A DNA stretch of 64,000 nt from Ustilaginoidea virens. Taxonomy: Eukaryota > Ascomycota > Sordariomycetes > Hypocreales > Clavicipitaceae. Positions 10,223 through 22,099 of the stretch are shown one piece after another. The stretch's first letter is position 1. Every line of letters begins with the position of its first letter. The notes under the pieces are model-generated. The model was not told where the DNA came from, searched no databases, and saw only the letters and a program-made list of their open reading frames with translations. The stretch spans positions 1,178,001 through 1,242,000 of the forward strand of contig NC_057320.1 in the NCBI RefSeq assembly GCF_000687475.1, read 5' to 3'. The position numbers and the translations under genes are program-made.

Positions 10223-13200
10223 TTGCCCACTATGGCAGAGTCAGGATCCTATAAGGTCCCTAAATCCGATACTGAAGTTGATACTAATGCACAGCTACAG
10301 CTAGATATGGACGATATGAAATCCCAGATGAATATACTAACTGACCTTATACAGGGCCTAGTTAGTAGGCAAAATAAAGACACCCAGGCTACCCAGGCTA
10401 CTAATAAGAAGCCTACTAAAGCCACTGAAGCTGGACCTTCCACTAAGACTACCACTAAAGATGATGATGGTGAAGCTAACGTTATGGAAATCGACCAACC
10501 TTCTACTCCTATAAAATATAAGGGTAAAAAGCCTATTTATACAACGCCACCAACAACTATCACCAACCAAATTAGTGATGGGGCTATTAAGGAATTAGCT
10601 AAGACTGCCAACCGCTTTAAGGAGTCCCAAAAGCTAAAAAGCCCCTATAATTTCGACCAGTAGAAGCAGGCCCTTACAATACAACTCAGGGCCTTTAAAA
10701 TAGCTAATTTTGTCAACGACCCTTCTATAGCAAGGCACTTTGATAAGTCTGAGCAAGCACTTCTACTACTAATGCTAAAGAATAGCTGTGGTGAAGAAGC
10801 TGCAGAGGCTATAGACTGGTATAACGACCCAGAGGAAGCCTACCTTTTACTGGTGGCCCAGTACTGCCACTCACCAGAAGTACAGCGGGCACACTTATAC
10901 CCTACGTTTCACACCCTTACATTTACCGGTTATAAAGGCACTTTGGAGGCTTTTAACAGCGAATTTAACAGCTATATATCTCGCCTCAGAATCCTAGGTT
11001 CTAAGATCGACTCTTTTGACCAAGTTAACCAGTATCTTTGGGCTGTAGAGGGGGTATTTACCCGCTAGACTGAACGCCAACGCTCTATGATTAGGGCTTA
11101 TAGCGCCCAAGGTGTTATTAACAGCAGCAAATTTAACCTCCAGTATTTTATGGTTGACCTATTAGAAGAACAGCGTTCTAAAGGGTCTAATAAGGTAGCT
11201 ACTAATAATAACCCCAAGCAGCTCAAGGCTTCCAAGGACTCTAAGAATAAAGGGTCTGCTAATGCCGCTTCTACTACTAATAATAGCAAGAATAATTCTA
11301 CTAATAATAGGAAAAAGAAGCAGCAACAGAAGAAGAAACAGGACTCTAGCAGCAATCAGCAAGATATTGAGGCCTTTATTATAGGCAACTATAATACCCA
11401 GGATACTAATATATCTTATTCTTCTTCCACTATATCCACTAATAACCAGCCCTTAGCTATAAGCTATAGTGCTAAATCAGGCGGCAGGACCCCAAAGGAT
11501 GCCCTCCTTTATGATACAGGCTCCACTTGTCATATTGTTAATGATAAGAAGCATTTCACCACTTTTCACCATTTTGAGAAGGATAATAAGCCGGTAATTA
11601 CTACTAGTGGTGGCCCTATTTCCCCTACTGGTTGGGGCACAGCACGATTTACTGTGCTACAGGGCGTTAATCCTACCAAATGGGGTATTATAGAGCTCAA
11701 GAATGCACTATATATTCCTGCCTTGGATATTAACATCATTAGCGGTGTAAAGCATTATGCCGCTAAAGGGGTACTAATTAAAAATCAGCTTTGGTCAGCA
11801 AGCCGTAAATGCATCGGCATTTTTAACTTCGAAAAATACGGCTTTTTCCTTCCACAGAAAGGAATAGACACACCACTACTGCATCAACCTTGCAGCCACT
11901 ATACTAATAGTATAGTAGTAGAGGTCCCCAGCCCTACTAACCCTGCTGATTATAGTGATCCTGAGGAAACCACTATTACCCCCGTTCCTACTACTGCGAC
12001 TAGTAAGGAACCTGTAGAGGCTACTAGCCCTATTACCCAACCTTCCGCTATTAGGACTAGCGAAGACCCTGTAGAGGTTACTAACCCTACTCCTGCCCCT
12101 ATAGCTGCTGATACAGAATATCAGAAGCTATTATAATTAGCCGGCATTTGGCATGTACGGCTAGGGCATATAGGTATTCAGCTGCTTAAAAAGACCTGTG
12201 CTAATACCCCTGGTCTACCTAACCTTAATAAGGTTAAAGATGCTGATTTTCGCTGTCTAGCCTGTATACAGGCTAAGAAGGTTAGAAGACCTTCTAAAGA
12301 TGCGATACCTAATCCAGCTAAATGCCTGGATATTATAGAAGGTGATACTTTTGCTATATCACCCACACCATACAATAAACGACCTGTTGCCCTTATATTA
12401 GTGGACAGAAAATCCCGATTCCGTTGGCTTTACTTACTGCCTAATAGGGAAGGCACTGTTGTTTTTAAAGCATTACAGAGCTTTATACAGAGCCTACAGG
12501 TCAGATATGGTAAAACGCCTGTTGAATTCCACTATGATGGTGGAAATGAAATCAACAAAATGCTTAGCGATTGGCTTGTCGAACAGGGTATAACTTTTAA
12601 TATATCTTGCCCTTATATTCACGAATAAAACGGCCTAGCTGAGCGGTCCATTAGGGTTATAGCTGATAGGCTACGTGCTACTATGGCCTGGTCAAGGCTA
12701 CCATCTAACCTCTGGTCCGCTGTAATTACTGGCGTTGTTATGCTAGTAAATATAACAGCAGTTACTAATAGACCTTCTAGCCCCTATTAGGAGCTATTAA
12801 AGGATTATGACCAGATAACACCGGAGCACTACCCTGATCTTATTAACCTTAGGGCTATTGGAGCAGCTATTGAAGTGCTTATACCACACGAAAAGCGTGT
12901 AAAGAGCCGCAAATTAGCGCCCCGTACCGAGCCTGGTAGGCTCCTTGCCACTCTAGGTAATAATACCTACTTGGTCTACCTTCTAAAGAAGAAGGTTGTT
13001 ACCAAAACAACCTTTATTACCTTTATTCACCAAAATGAAGGTATAGGCCTTATTTCTAGTGGTCTAGAAGGAGACTTTCATAGAGGGCAAAATATAGGTT
13101 CAGAGGGGGTATCTAGCAGAGAACCTGCTATTTTACTGGATGACCTAGAAAGCATTCCTGACCCTACTAACTCTACTAACCTTACTAGCATTACTAACAC

Positions 13201-15190
13201 TAATGCTATACCGGATGACCTGGAAAGCATGCCGGACCCTACTAACATTACTAATAATAATGTTATACTGGATGACCTTAAAAGCGTCCCTGGTATTATT
13301 AATATTAATACCACCCCTACAATTCAGTCCCCGGCTACTGCAAAGGATGACCTTATAGATATCCTTACCAGCCTTACTCCTGCCGACCTTGCTGGCCCTA
13401 CTGGCCCTGCTGGCCCTGTTATACCTGCGGGCCCTACTAACCCTACTAGCCCTACCGACTTATTCCCTAATCAGGATTTATACCACCTAATATGGGATTC
13501 CTGCTATGCAGCTAAGCGTAAGCTAGCTAAAAAGGCCCCTGATGGTACGCCTAATAGCTGGAAGGATGTGCTACGAAGTCCTGAAAAGGACCTTTGGATA
13601 AAGGCACTATTTAAGGAATTTGAGCAGTTATTGGATACTAAAGTCTTCCAATTTATTCCTAAGTCTAGCGTTCCTATTGATAGGAAAATTATACGCAATA
13701 GGCCTGTTTTTCGGGTTAAAAAGGATGCTAATAATCAGCCTATAAAATATAAGGCTAGATTAGTTGTTAAGGGCTTTATGCAAGTCGAAGGAAAGGACTT
13801 CCAGCATACCTATGCTTCTACCTCTATCCCACCTACCTGGAGGGTTATACTGGCTTTGGCTGCTAGTAATAACTGGGAAATAGAGCAAATTGACTTTATA
13901 GGTGCCTTTCTAAATAGCGAGCTTTCCGAAACTATTTATATGGATATCCCTGACGGATTTCTTGAATTTACAGAGAGCTTATTACTTACTGATAATAAGC
14001 TTTGGTCTAATATACAGCGCCAACGGTTACTAACTTTACTTAAAGAAGCCGGCTTTAATCCCTCTGTTAAGCAAGCTATTTTACTAAAGAAGGCCCTATA
14101 CGGGCTAAAACAAGCACCCCGCGAATGGCAACACCGGCTAAAAGACCTGATTTCTAGTGAAGGCTTCTTACCTTTAGCCTCTGATGCTGCCGTCTTTTAT
14201 AATAAGCAAACCAGCACCTTTATCGTCACTTATGTTGACGATTGCCTATTAGTTGGTCCAAATATAACTTATATTAACCAGCTAAAAAGGAAATTCCATA
14301 AGGTCTATGCTATAGAAGACCGCGGTCCGGCTTCCTTCTTCCTAGGCGTACAGATTATACGAAATAGGAAGGAAGGTCTATTGTGGCTACACCAAGCCCA
14401 ATTTATAATAGAGGTCCTAGCTAAATTCGGTCTACAGGATACTAAACCTCAGCTAATTCCACTTCAACCAGGGATTCTAAATGAATCTAGTGGAAAAGAC
14501 CTTAGCCCTACTGATCAGAGCCTTTATCAGAGCCTTACTGGCACTATAATGTGGCTTATGATGATGACTAGGCCCGACCTAGCATTTCCTACCTAATACC
14601 TTTCTCGGTTTATGTCGAAAGCAACTAATGTGCATTTAAATGCTGCAAAAGGCAGCTTTAGTTACCTTAAAGGCACTGAGAATCTAGCTATTTGCTTTAC
14701 TAAAAGCAACCAACAGCCTATTATAGCCGCTTACTCTGATAGCGACTTTGCTGGCTGTAAAGAAACCTCTAAATCTACTGGAGGCTTCTTGACTACTATT
14801 AATAGTGGTCCTATTAGCTGGCGTTCCAAGCGAGCCTCTTTAGTAGTATTATCTACTTTAGAAGCTGAATCTGATGCATTACTTGAGACTATCCGTGAGG
14901 TACAGTGGCTTTCTAACCTTTGTAAGGAGCTGGAAATCGATATTTTACGCCCTATACCGTTATACTGCGATAATCAGGGCTCTATTTCGAATTCTAATGA
15001 CCCTAACCAGCATGCTCGCACTAAGCATACACTATTAAAATTCCGGTATATTAGGGAGCAAGCACAGCTAGGCTTGGTTAAAATTACCTACTTACCTACT
15101 AATAGTATGCCTGCTGACGGTCTTACAAAGCCACTGCCGGGCCCTAAATTTACTAGGTTCCGCGAGTTACTAGGTCTTAGGGCCTGCTAA
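10223..15190 (+). pseudogene. Copia-1 copy B gag-pol polyprotein (about 1,650 codons) with six in-frame stops
   Basis: One frame runs from ATG 10,223 to TAA at 15,188 with no frameshift. It is interrupted by TAG at 10,661, TAG 11,066, TAA 12,134, TAA 12,626, TAG 12,788 and TAA 14,594. Domains in order: Gag (10,223 to about 11,400, with an Asn/Lys/Gln-rich tail); aspartic protease with DTGS at 11,513; a Thr/Pro-rich linker with TSKEPVEATSP-like repeats; integrase with an HHCC finger (LGHI, CLAC) from about 12,160 and the acidic triad on VDRKSRF, YDGGNE and LAERS; a second linker; reverse transcriptase with YVDDCLLVG at 14,231; and RNase H with SDSDFAG and YCDNQGS. Integrase before RT defines Ty1/copia. 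Copy A keeps CAA or CAG at the 12,134, 12,626, 12,788 and 14,594 stops, which supports C-to-T mutation. The 11,066 stop is shared with copy A. Confidence 0.93.
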
Positions 15191-15296
15191 CTTATACTAA
15201 CTTACTAAGGTTTTTCCTATGTTTTTCCTTAGGACCTTTATTGCATTTTCTTTCCCTATCCTTTACACGATTAGCTTGATACTACAGTAGCTAATC

Positions 15297-15304
15297 AGAG
15301 GGGG
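15297..15304 (+). other. Polypurine tract of copia-1 copy B
   Basis: AGAGGGGG directly precedes the 3' LTR. This is the expected plus-strand primer site. The same tract occurs before the 3' LTRs of copies A and D. Confidence 0.8.
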
Positions 15305-16043
15305 TGTTAAAATCCTATAGTAGCCTACTAGGCTGCTGGCCTAATGCCCTACTGGCTTACTGACATTCTAGTCCTTATACCGCCTCTTGGACTTACGGTA
15401 GTCTTACCAACCTTAGGCCTTTGCCTTTTACCTTAGGATTTTCAGTGGATTATTTACTGTATATCAAGTAAGGTAGGCCTTATTAAAAAAAGGTGTGGCA
15501 TTGCTAAATTAGCGTGGTGGGCCTACTAGTGTGGTGGCGGCCTACTAGTGTGGTGGCTAGTCCACTAGTGTGGTGGGTAGTTACTAGCGTGGTGGTTAGT
15601 CACTAGCGTGGTGGCTAATTACTAGTGCGGTGGTTAGGGTGGTTGGAAAGGCTGGATATAGTGGGGCTGCTGACGTATTATATACGTGGCATAGCGAGCA
15701 TTACGGGGAGCTTTCTTACTGGCTACTTTGGATGCCTGGGCCCACCCCTCCTTCGTGTATATATAGGATAGCTTTTCCCCTTCTTTCTAGATAGTAGAAG
15801 GGTAGCACAATCGAGTCTGTTAATGCACTATATGCCTCTTAACTTCCACCTTCCCTGCGTTTCTGGTTATCTTATATTTGCCTTGCCTTTACACTTGCCC
15901 TGCTTTATAGCACTTGTATAGTCTTAGGACTTGGTGAAAAATCTAGTATTTATACTAAGATTAGTTCACAGGTCGCAGACAGTCTTGTGCCATCTAGCTA
16001 GCTAGTAAGGCTTTGCTTTATAGTGACCTTGAGAATTGCAATA
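15305..16043 (+). repeat. 3' LTR of copia-1 copy B
   Basis: The LTR is 739 bp, like its partner at 8,710. By eye it differs at three sites (GACATTC/GACCTTC, GTGTGG/GTGTAG, CTTGAG/CTTAAG), two of them G/A transitions. The near identity points to a recent insertion. It ends directly before the second GAGGT. Confidence 0.95.
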
Positions 16044-16612
16044 GAGGTATTTAAGTTTTACTTCTTTAGGCTAACTAATTCCTCTTATAAGTATTAGCTT
16101 TTCCTTAAATTAAATAAAAAAAGTAGCAAAAGGTTCTTTAGGGCCTTAGCATAAAAGGTGCTTAAGTTTAGTAATTATATAGTCTTATTAATGCAAATCC
16201 TTAAAGAGATATTAGAAGTATTTAAAGAACTTTATTATATTATAATTGTAGGCCTCGCTATTCTCAAAAAAGGCTATAACTTATAATTAGACTATAGAAA
16301 ATAAGTTCTAAAAGATAAATATCTATTATATCTTTTCGTCCCTAATAAAGTCCTTATCGACCTCTAGCTTATATTGCATAAAGGTTCGCTAGGCTATAAA
16401 TATTATCTTTTTATTATTAGGGATTAGCTTATACTTAGGTTAGGTATAAGCCATATCGAGAGTGGTAAGGGAGATAGGTCTGCCCTATTATATCACTAGG
16501 ACCGGTTAGTATTCTAATTAGGGTTTACTTACCTACTCTACGAGATAGGCCTATAAAGAGTTTATTTATAATTAAATCTATTGCATTTCCTTAGAAAGTT
16601 ACTATATTTAGG
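16044..16612 (-). pseudogene. Ty3/gypsy gag N-terminal part (continues 5,486-8,709)
   Basis: The minus strand at about 16,240-16,050 reads as a RIP-broken Gag with a segment like GPKEPFATFFIQFKEKL, typical of the retrotransposon gag domain. The frame continues across the copy B insertion into the zinc-knuckle region left of 8,709. It is bounded to the right by the gypsy 5' LTR. Confidence 0.65.
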
Positions 16613-17001
16613 TGTGTATATTACGTCGGGGGCGCTGCTACCCTATACTATCTGCCCCTATCTTATTAAGCATACTTATTTCGATATCGTATAACGCTTA
16701 TATTATTAATTCTATAATATAGAGTTATAATAATAAGGCTGAGAGAGTCTATTTAAATATAAAGGACTAACCCTAGGGCGGCTGCAAATAGGCATCGATA
16801 ATATATATTAAATAGACTAAAGAGGAATGAGAAGGATCTAAATAGGAACCTTCTATTTAGTCTATTTATATCCTAATCGTGATATGTATCGGAGTCCTAG
16901 TATAGTCCCGTGACTCCGTCTGTCGCCCTTTTTAGGCTAGACGCAGGCGCAGCCCGAGTCCTAGCCATATTATAGCGCGGGCGTAGCCCGAGCCCGTAAC
17001 A
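16613..17001 (-). repeat. 5' LTR of the gypsy element (about 389 bp)
   Basis: Read on the minus strand, it begins TGTTACGGGCTCGGG at 17,001 and ends near GACGTAATATACACA at 16,613. TGT...ACA ends, the adjoining minus-strand gag, and LINE-2 sequence resuming exactly at 17,002 support the call. The inner boundary is uncertain by a few bases. The partner LTR lies left of the window. Confidence 0.7.
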
Positions 17002-18877
17002 ATGTTAATATAAGAGTTCTACTAAGGCTTTATATTAGGAGCTTTAAGTGCCTTCTTTAGGGCTATAATATTAGTAATACTCTAGAGTTAGCTAGTAAGC
17101 TATATAATATATATATTTATTTTAGTAGGGGAGTAGAATAAGGCCTTAGCATAAGAGGTAATAAATCGGTTTTTAGCTTTAACCTAAGCGAGGTATTAAT
17201 TAAAGGACTTTTAACCATTCTTTATAGGGGGGGCTTTTATATAGTAATTGCCGGTCTTAATATATATAAGCTAGGGGATATAATTAGATCTAGTAAAATC
17301 GGTATTTTTAAGATATTTTACTATAATATCCTATATAACATATATATAATTAATAGTATTATTTCTCTTTTTAGATATCTACCTTATTACCTTACCGTAA
17401 AGAGTAGCTAATTTAAACCGCTATTAGGTTATAAGTTTAAAAAGGGTATTAATCTTAAGCGAGGTCTAATTTAGGCTATCTTAAAGAGGATAATATATAT
17501 TAAAATCCCTAATAAAGGCACTATAGGGGCAGGGTAGAAATTTAATAAGTATAATAAAAAGGGTTATTTAATTTAATTTATAGCCTAAAGAGTAAATTAA
17601 ATAGATATTAATATATAATAAGGAGATCCTATACTAATTAGGTCTCTTTTTGCTAGACTATATATTAAGCCTATACCGCTTATAGATATATATTGCTACT
17701 CTTTTACTATATACTACTAATATATATCTTCTAAGGCTAAGGCTTAATAGGGCCTAATTAAGTATAATAGGTTCTAAGATTGCTATAATATTAAGCTCGC
17801 GCTAATAGTAAAGTGTTAATCTTATAAAGGTAGTTTTCTTCTATATATTCTAATAAAGAACTATTATTATACGGATAATCGTAAGGGGATTAATAATAGT
17901 AATATATTTAGGGTGGCTATAAATTAAATGCCTAGGGTAGGCATAATTATACTATAGTCTAAAGCGGGAGTAGCTTAGAAAAAGGTAGTAATACTACTTC
18001 TACCTTTAATATAGGGGGTCTTATTAATACTTCCGATTAAACGATTTTATTTCTAAAGGGAGGGCTTATATAAGGGAGACCTACTAGCTATATAATAATA
18101 GCCCCGGTCCATAATAGGGATAGTATTAATAGCTAATATAATATATAAAGCGAAGAGCCTTAGTCTATTACTATAGGAATTTCTAGTATTTTCTTATTAT
18201 TTATTTGCTATCTTATAAAGGCAGGACTATACTAAATAAGGTCTGTAATAATTAAAATAGGATTTGCATTAGTTCTATATTATAGCTAGGCAGCTTTATT
18301 TACCCTTTAGGTGGCATTTAGAACTATACTAGCTATAGTAGGCTGCTGCTATATAATATACGGCGATATAGCCGAATTTAAAGTAATTATAATATTAGCA
18401 GGGGTATATAGTATTATTATAGGGTTTGGCTTTAAATATCTCTATCTAGTATATAATACTAGCCTTATAGAGTTTATTCGTAAAGTTAATAGAGTCGACC
18501 CTTATAATTAAAGGCATTTATATTATAGTCCCCTTAAGGTAGTAAAGAGAGACCCTAATAAAGCCCTTTCTATTAGCTTTAATAAAATTCGACTAAATAT
18601 CTTCTATTATAATATTTATAGTATAATAGATTAGGAAACTCTTAATAATAATACTAAATAAGCATTAGTTAAATTCTGCCTTTTAGCTAAAGGTAGGGCA
18701 GACCTAAGCCGTATTTATAATATAGTTTACCTTTTCTTCTTTAAAAGTAATAATTATAATACTATTATAAAGCCTATAGGCTATAACCGCCGCTCCTTCA
18801 GTAGTAGCCTTATTAACTATATTAACGATTTCGATTAGGGTATAATTTTAGAAGATTCTACTAATAGTATTTCCTTT
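17002..18877 (-). pseudogene. LINE-2 fragment a (ORF1 zinc-knuckle region and start of ORF2), minus strand
   Basis: The reverse complement aligns along its length with LINE-1 from about 33,710 to 35,560 by direct comparison. One shared stretch surrounds ATATATATCTTCTAAGGC. It covers the CCHC-type zinc knuckles of the Gag-like ORF1 and the start of the endonuclease region. It is heavily RIP-degraded. The gypsy element interrupts it at 17,001 and copia-2 at 18,878. The hydrophobic open frame at 18,311-18,511 on the plus strand is antisense to the zinc-knuckle region and is not a gene. Confidence 0.82.
18873..18877. repeat. Target-site duplication of copia-2 (left, CCTTT)
   Basis: CCTTT directly precedes the left LTR (18,878) and recurs directly after the right LTR at 31,439-31,443. 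Both copies lie in LINE-2 sequence that is continuous in LINE-1. Confidence 0.88.
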
Positions 18878-19208
18878 TGTTGATATAAACTCGGGGTACC
18901 CAGTTGTACGTAGGGTCGCGCGCATAGTATTATATACCGTAAGGTCACTAAGTAAAGGATTTATTGACTTTACTAATGACTGACTATCTAAGAAGGAAGA
19001 AAGGAAGCAAAAGAGGGTAATTACACGATATGGCCTTTTTATGCGTGCCGTGGTCATATGCATCGGCGCAGTCGGGCCGGGCTGCCCGCGTGCCCTACCG
19101 GGCTTAGGGGTAAAGGGGCAAAAGGGGCCATATCGTGTGTGCGGCAGTGTGCGCGGCACATCTGTTGCAATGTGCCCAATTGGGCACCTTACGATAGCGA
19201 TTCCAATA
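18878..19208 (-). repeat. 3' LTR of copia-2
   Basis: TGTTGATATAAACTCGGGG to GATTCCAATA on the plus strand matches the copy at 31,108 with scattered transitions. It is GC-rich in the middle (GGGCCGGGCTGCCCGCG) and contains short incidental open frames in several phases. Confidence 0.88.
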
Positions 19209-19515
19209 CTGGCAGCTTCTCTTTTTATAAAGGCAAATATCGGAATCGCTAGGATATAAGGCGCACATATAGAAAAGAGAGTGCGGCGCGGTCTCAGCAG
19301 ATTATACCAGCGATAATGCTATTGCGCCGCGCGGCCGGCATTATACCGTATAGCCGGTATATTGAATATCGCAGCCAAAATAAAGGGGCAAAAAAGGGGC
19401 AGTAGTAAATGCAGTAAAATAATACAACATTAAATATAGGAAAATCTATACACTTGCCACCTATAATATCACTAATCATACCTAAATGCAGTCAGATATT
19501 AATTGGCCTTTTTAC
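19209..19515 (-). other. Copia-2 3' untranslated stretch between pol stop and LTR
   Basis: These roughly 300 bases are non-coding and lightly mutated. On the minus strand a purine-rich AAAAAGAGAAG close to the LTR is a candidate polypurine tract. Inverted GCCGGC and GCGCCGCGCGGC motifs could form a hairpin. Confidence 0.5.
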
Positions 19516-21237
19516 CTACCCTTCCATACGTATAATAGCCCTATTTTAGTCGATAAAGGTCTTAAGGGCTTTATTAGGTGTTCCCTTAGTTATTATATTG
19601 GCGAGGTTATTATTCCTATTAATCTAGCGAATCTTATAGATTTTCCGGCGCTTATATAACTATCGTAAGGCTATAATATCTATTATAAGCCTCTTCTCTT
19701 TCGTAATGCCTAGCTTAATAAGATATTCCTATAATGAAAAAGAATCTATACATACTACTATAGGAATCTTTAGTAGTCCTAGCCTATTGGTAATCATATT
19801 GAGGGTCGTGCCTATTGTATATACGATATCGACCCCTTATACTATACTATACAGCTCCGAAGCGAGTATACTATGTGTTATACGCTTACTCTTTGTAGAG
19901 CTATAAGTAATAATATTACCTATCAGGTTGAAGGCATTATCCGCTATATCTACCTCATTCCCTAGTATAATCATATAACTAATCTAGGAGCTTAAATCTT
20001 TATTATTAGTAAAGGATCCGTTAATAAATATAAAGAGTTTGGCTATAGTAAGGGCTAGATTGATATACCGCAAGCTACGATCCTAGTTATCGCGCTACTA
20101 TTAAAGGCGCTTATTCAACCTTGCGATATCGTTATAGTCAGGTTGCTATTATTATGCTGCGATAGATAGGTCAAAAGAGGCCTCGGGCTGGTAGACTATA
20201 GCTATATAAGTGCTATAAGCGTATTATTCGATATAATTATATTAGGCTGTAGGCATATTTTTATCGATAGTTGTAATCTTCTTACTTTGCCCTTTCTAGT
20301 ATAAGGTTATACCGTTATTATTAGCCGTTAGTATATATCTATTGAATATTAAGGGTATAGTTAGCGATAGCCTTATCTTAGGCTTGGCATTAAAGCCTGC
20401 TTTAGTAAGCTCTAATTCCTCCTATTAAAAGAAGGTATTATTACTTAAGCCGAGGGTATTATTAGTCTATATACCTATGATACTAAAGCATGTGGTAGTA
20501 TTGCGGTCAGGAGTATTAGTACAATTAGTATTATTATTACCGGCGGATATCAGCAAATAGGGGTTATAGGTTGATATAGTTATACCTAACTTCTCGCAAT
20601 AGTGCTAGAAGTATATTGCCTACTAATGGGTGCCTGCCTTAGCTATTCCGTATAGTGGCTTCACCACTTCTATAATAGTATTATCGGGGTATTAATGCGC
20701 TATCTGCTTAGGTAGCTTAGCGATAATCGATCTATTAAGGGTAGTTAATAACTATACGTAAGCCTATATAATATCCTATATTTAAAGGAAGAGGCCATAA
20801 GATTATTATAGTGATAGGGCTATTAATATTAGTAGCCGTTAGCTCGCCTATTGAATTGTGGGGGATTAAATTAATATCAATCGCTTCTCGTTATTATTAT
20901 AACCCTATATAATAAGCCTAGACTTCTTATATAGGGTATCTATGCCTTTGCCTTTAATTTCTTATACTATATATAAGTTGAATAAGTATTAGGCTCTATA
21001 TTGACCGATATTAAAGGTAACGAATCGGAATATATTACAGGCTTATAACGCTTCTATCTCTATATGGTCAGACTATTCGAAAGGGGCTCTAGGGGTTATA
21101 ATCTTCCCTTCCTAGTGTAATTAGCTAGTAAGCTATAGGTCGGCTTACTCTTTCGCGGTTAGGAAAGAGATATTAATAATAGTATTAGAAGCTATAGTAT
21201 TAATAAGAGCTTCTTTTTAATCTTTATTAATTATAAC
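19516..21237 (-). pseudogene. Copia-2 pol C-terminal part (reverse transcriptase end and RNase H)
   Basis: On the minus strand RNase H is clear at about 19,850-19,520, with segments such as IDSFSLYEYLIKLG, EKRLIIDIIALRQ and NLANIITKGTPNKALK. These are typical of the C-terminus of a common fungal Copia lineage. Several stops interrupt it. It stops at 21,237 where copy C is inserted and resumes at 26,577. Confidence 0.8.
21233..21237. repeat. Target-site duplication of copia-1 copy C (left, ATAAC)
   Basis: ATAAC at 21,233-21,237 is repeated at 26,572-26,576, directly outside the two LTRs of copy C. Confidence 0.92.
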
Positions 21238-21978
21238 TATTGCAATTCTCAAGGTCACTATAAAAGCAGAGCCTTACTAGCTAGCTAGATGGCACGACAC
21301 TGTCTGCGACCTGTGAACTAATCTTAGTATAATACTAGATTTTTCACCAAGTCCTAAGACTATACAAGTGCTATAAAGCAGGGCAAGTGTAAAGGCAAGG
21401 CAAATATAAGATAACCAGAAAACGCAGGGAAGGTAAGAAGTTAAGAGGCATATAGTGCATTAACAGACTCGATTGTGCTGCCCTTCTACTATCTAAAAAG
21501 AAGGGGAAAAGCTATCCTATATATACACGAAGGAGGGGTGGGCCCAGGCATCCAAGATAGCCAGTAAGAAAGCTCCCCGTAATGCTCGCTATGCCACGTA
21601 TATAATACGTCAGCAGCCCCACTATATCCAGCCTTTCCAACCACCCTAACCACCGCACTAGTAATTAGCCACCACGCTAGTGACTAACCACCACGCTAGT
21701 AACTACCCACCACACTAGTGGACTAGCCACCACACTAGTAGGCCGCCACCACACTAGTAGGCCCACCACGCTAATTTAGCAATGCCACACCTTTTTTTAA
21801 TAAGGCCTACCTTACTTGATATACAGTAAATAATCCACTGAAAATCCTAAGGTAAAAGGCAAAGGCCTAAGGTTGGTAAGACTACCGTAAGTCCAAGAGG
21901 CGGTATAAGGACTAGAAGGTCAGTAAGCCAGTAGGGCATTAGGCCAGCAGCCTAGTAGGCTACTATAGGATTTTAACA
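21238..21978 (-). repeat. 3' LTR of copia-1 copy C
   Basis: In plus orientation it runs from TATTGCAATTCTC to GGATTTTAACA, the reverse complement of the family LTR. It is 741 bp and nearly identical to 25,831-26,571. The adjoining reversed purine tract reads CACCCTCTG, with one base changed relative to copy B. Confidence 0.93.
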
Positions 21979-22099
21979 CACCCTCTGATTAGCTACTGTA
22001 GTAGCAAGCTAATCGTGTAAAGGATAGGGAAAGAAAATGCAGTAAAAAGTGCTAAGGAAAAACATAAGAAAAACCTTAGTAAAAGTATGTTAGTATAAG

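Larger units (their letters stand above)
8710..16043 (+). mobile_element. Copia-1 copy B, full-length Ty1/copia LTR retrotransposon (7,334 bp)
   Basis: This is a complete element with 739-bp LTRs (8,710-9,448 and 15,305-16,043) that differ at about three positions by eye. It has a primer-binding site, a repeat-rich leader, one gag-pol frame, a polypurine tract (15,297-15,304) and a GAGGT target duplication. It lies inside the gag region of a minus-strand gypsy element. It is the least RIP-mutated transposon copy in the window and the best reference for the family. The six in-frame stops make it non-functional as it stands. Confidence 0.96.

Noticed and set aside
18311..18511. 66-codon hydrophobic frame as a membrane protein gene
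   Set aside because: It lies antisense to the LINE-2 zinc-knuckle region, as comparison with LINE-1 near 34,200 shows.
19041..19259. Overlapping short frames in a GC-rich patch as host genes
   Set aside because: They lie in the copia-2 3' LTR and adjoining 3' region and recur in the partner LTR at 31,255-31,482. They are LTR sequence, not genes.
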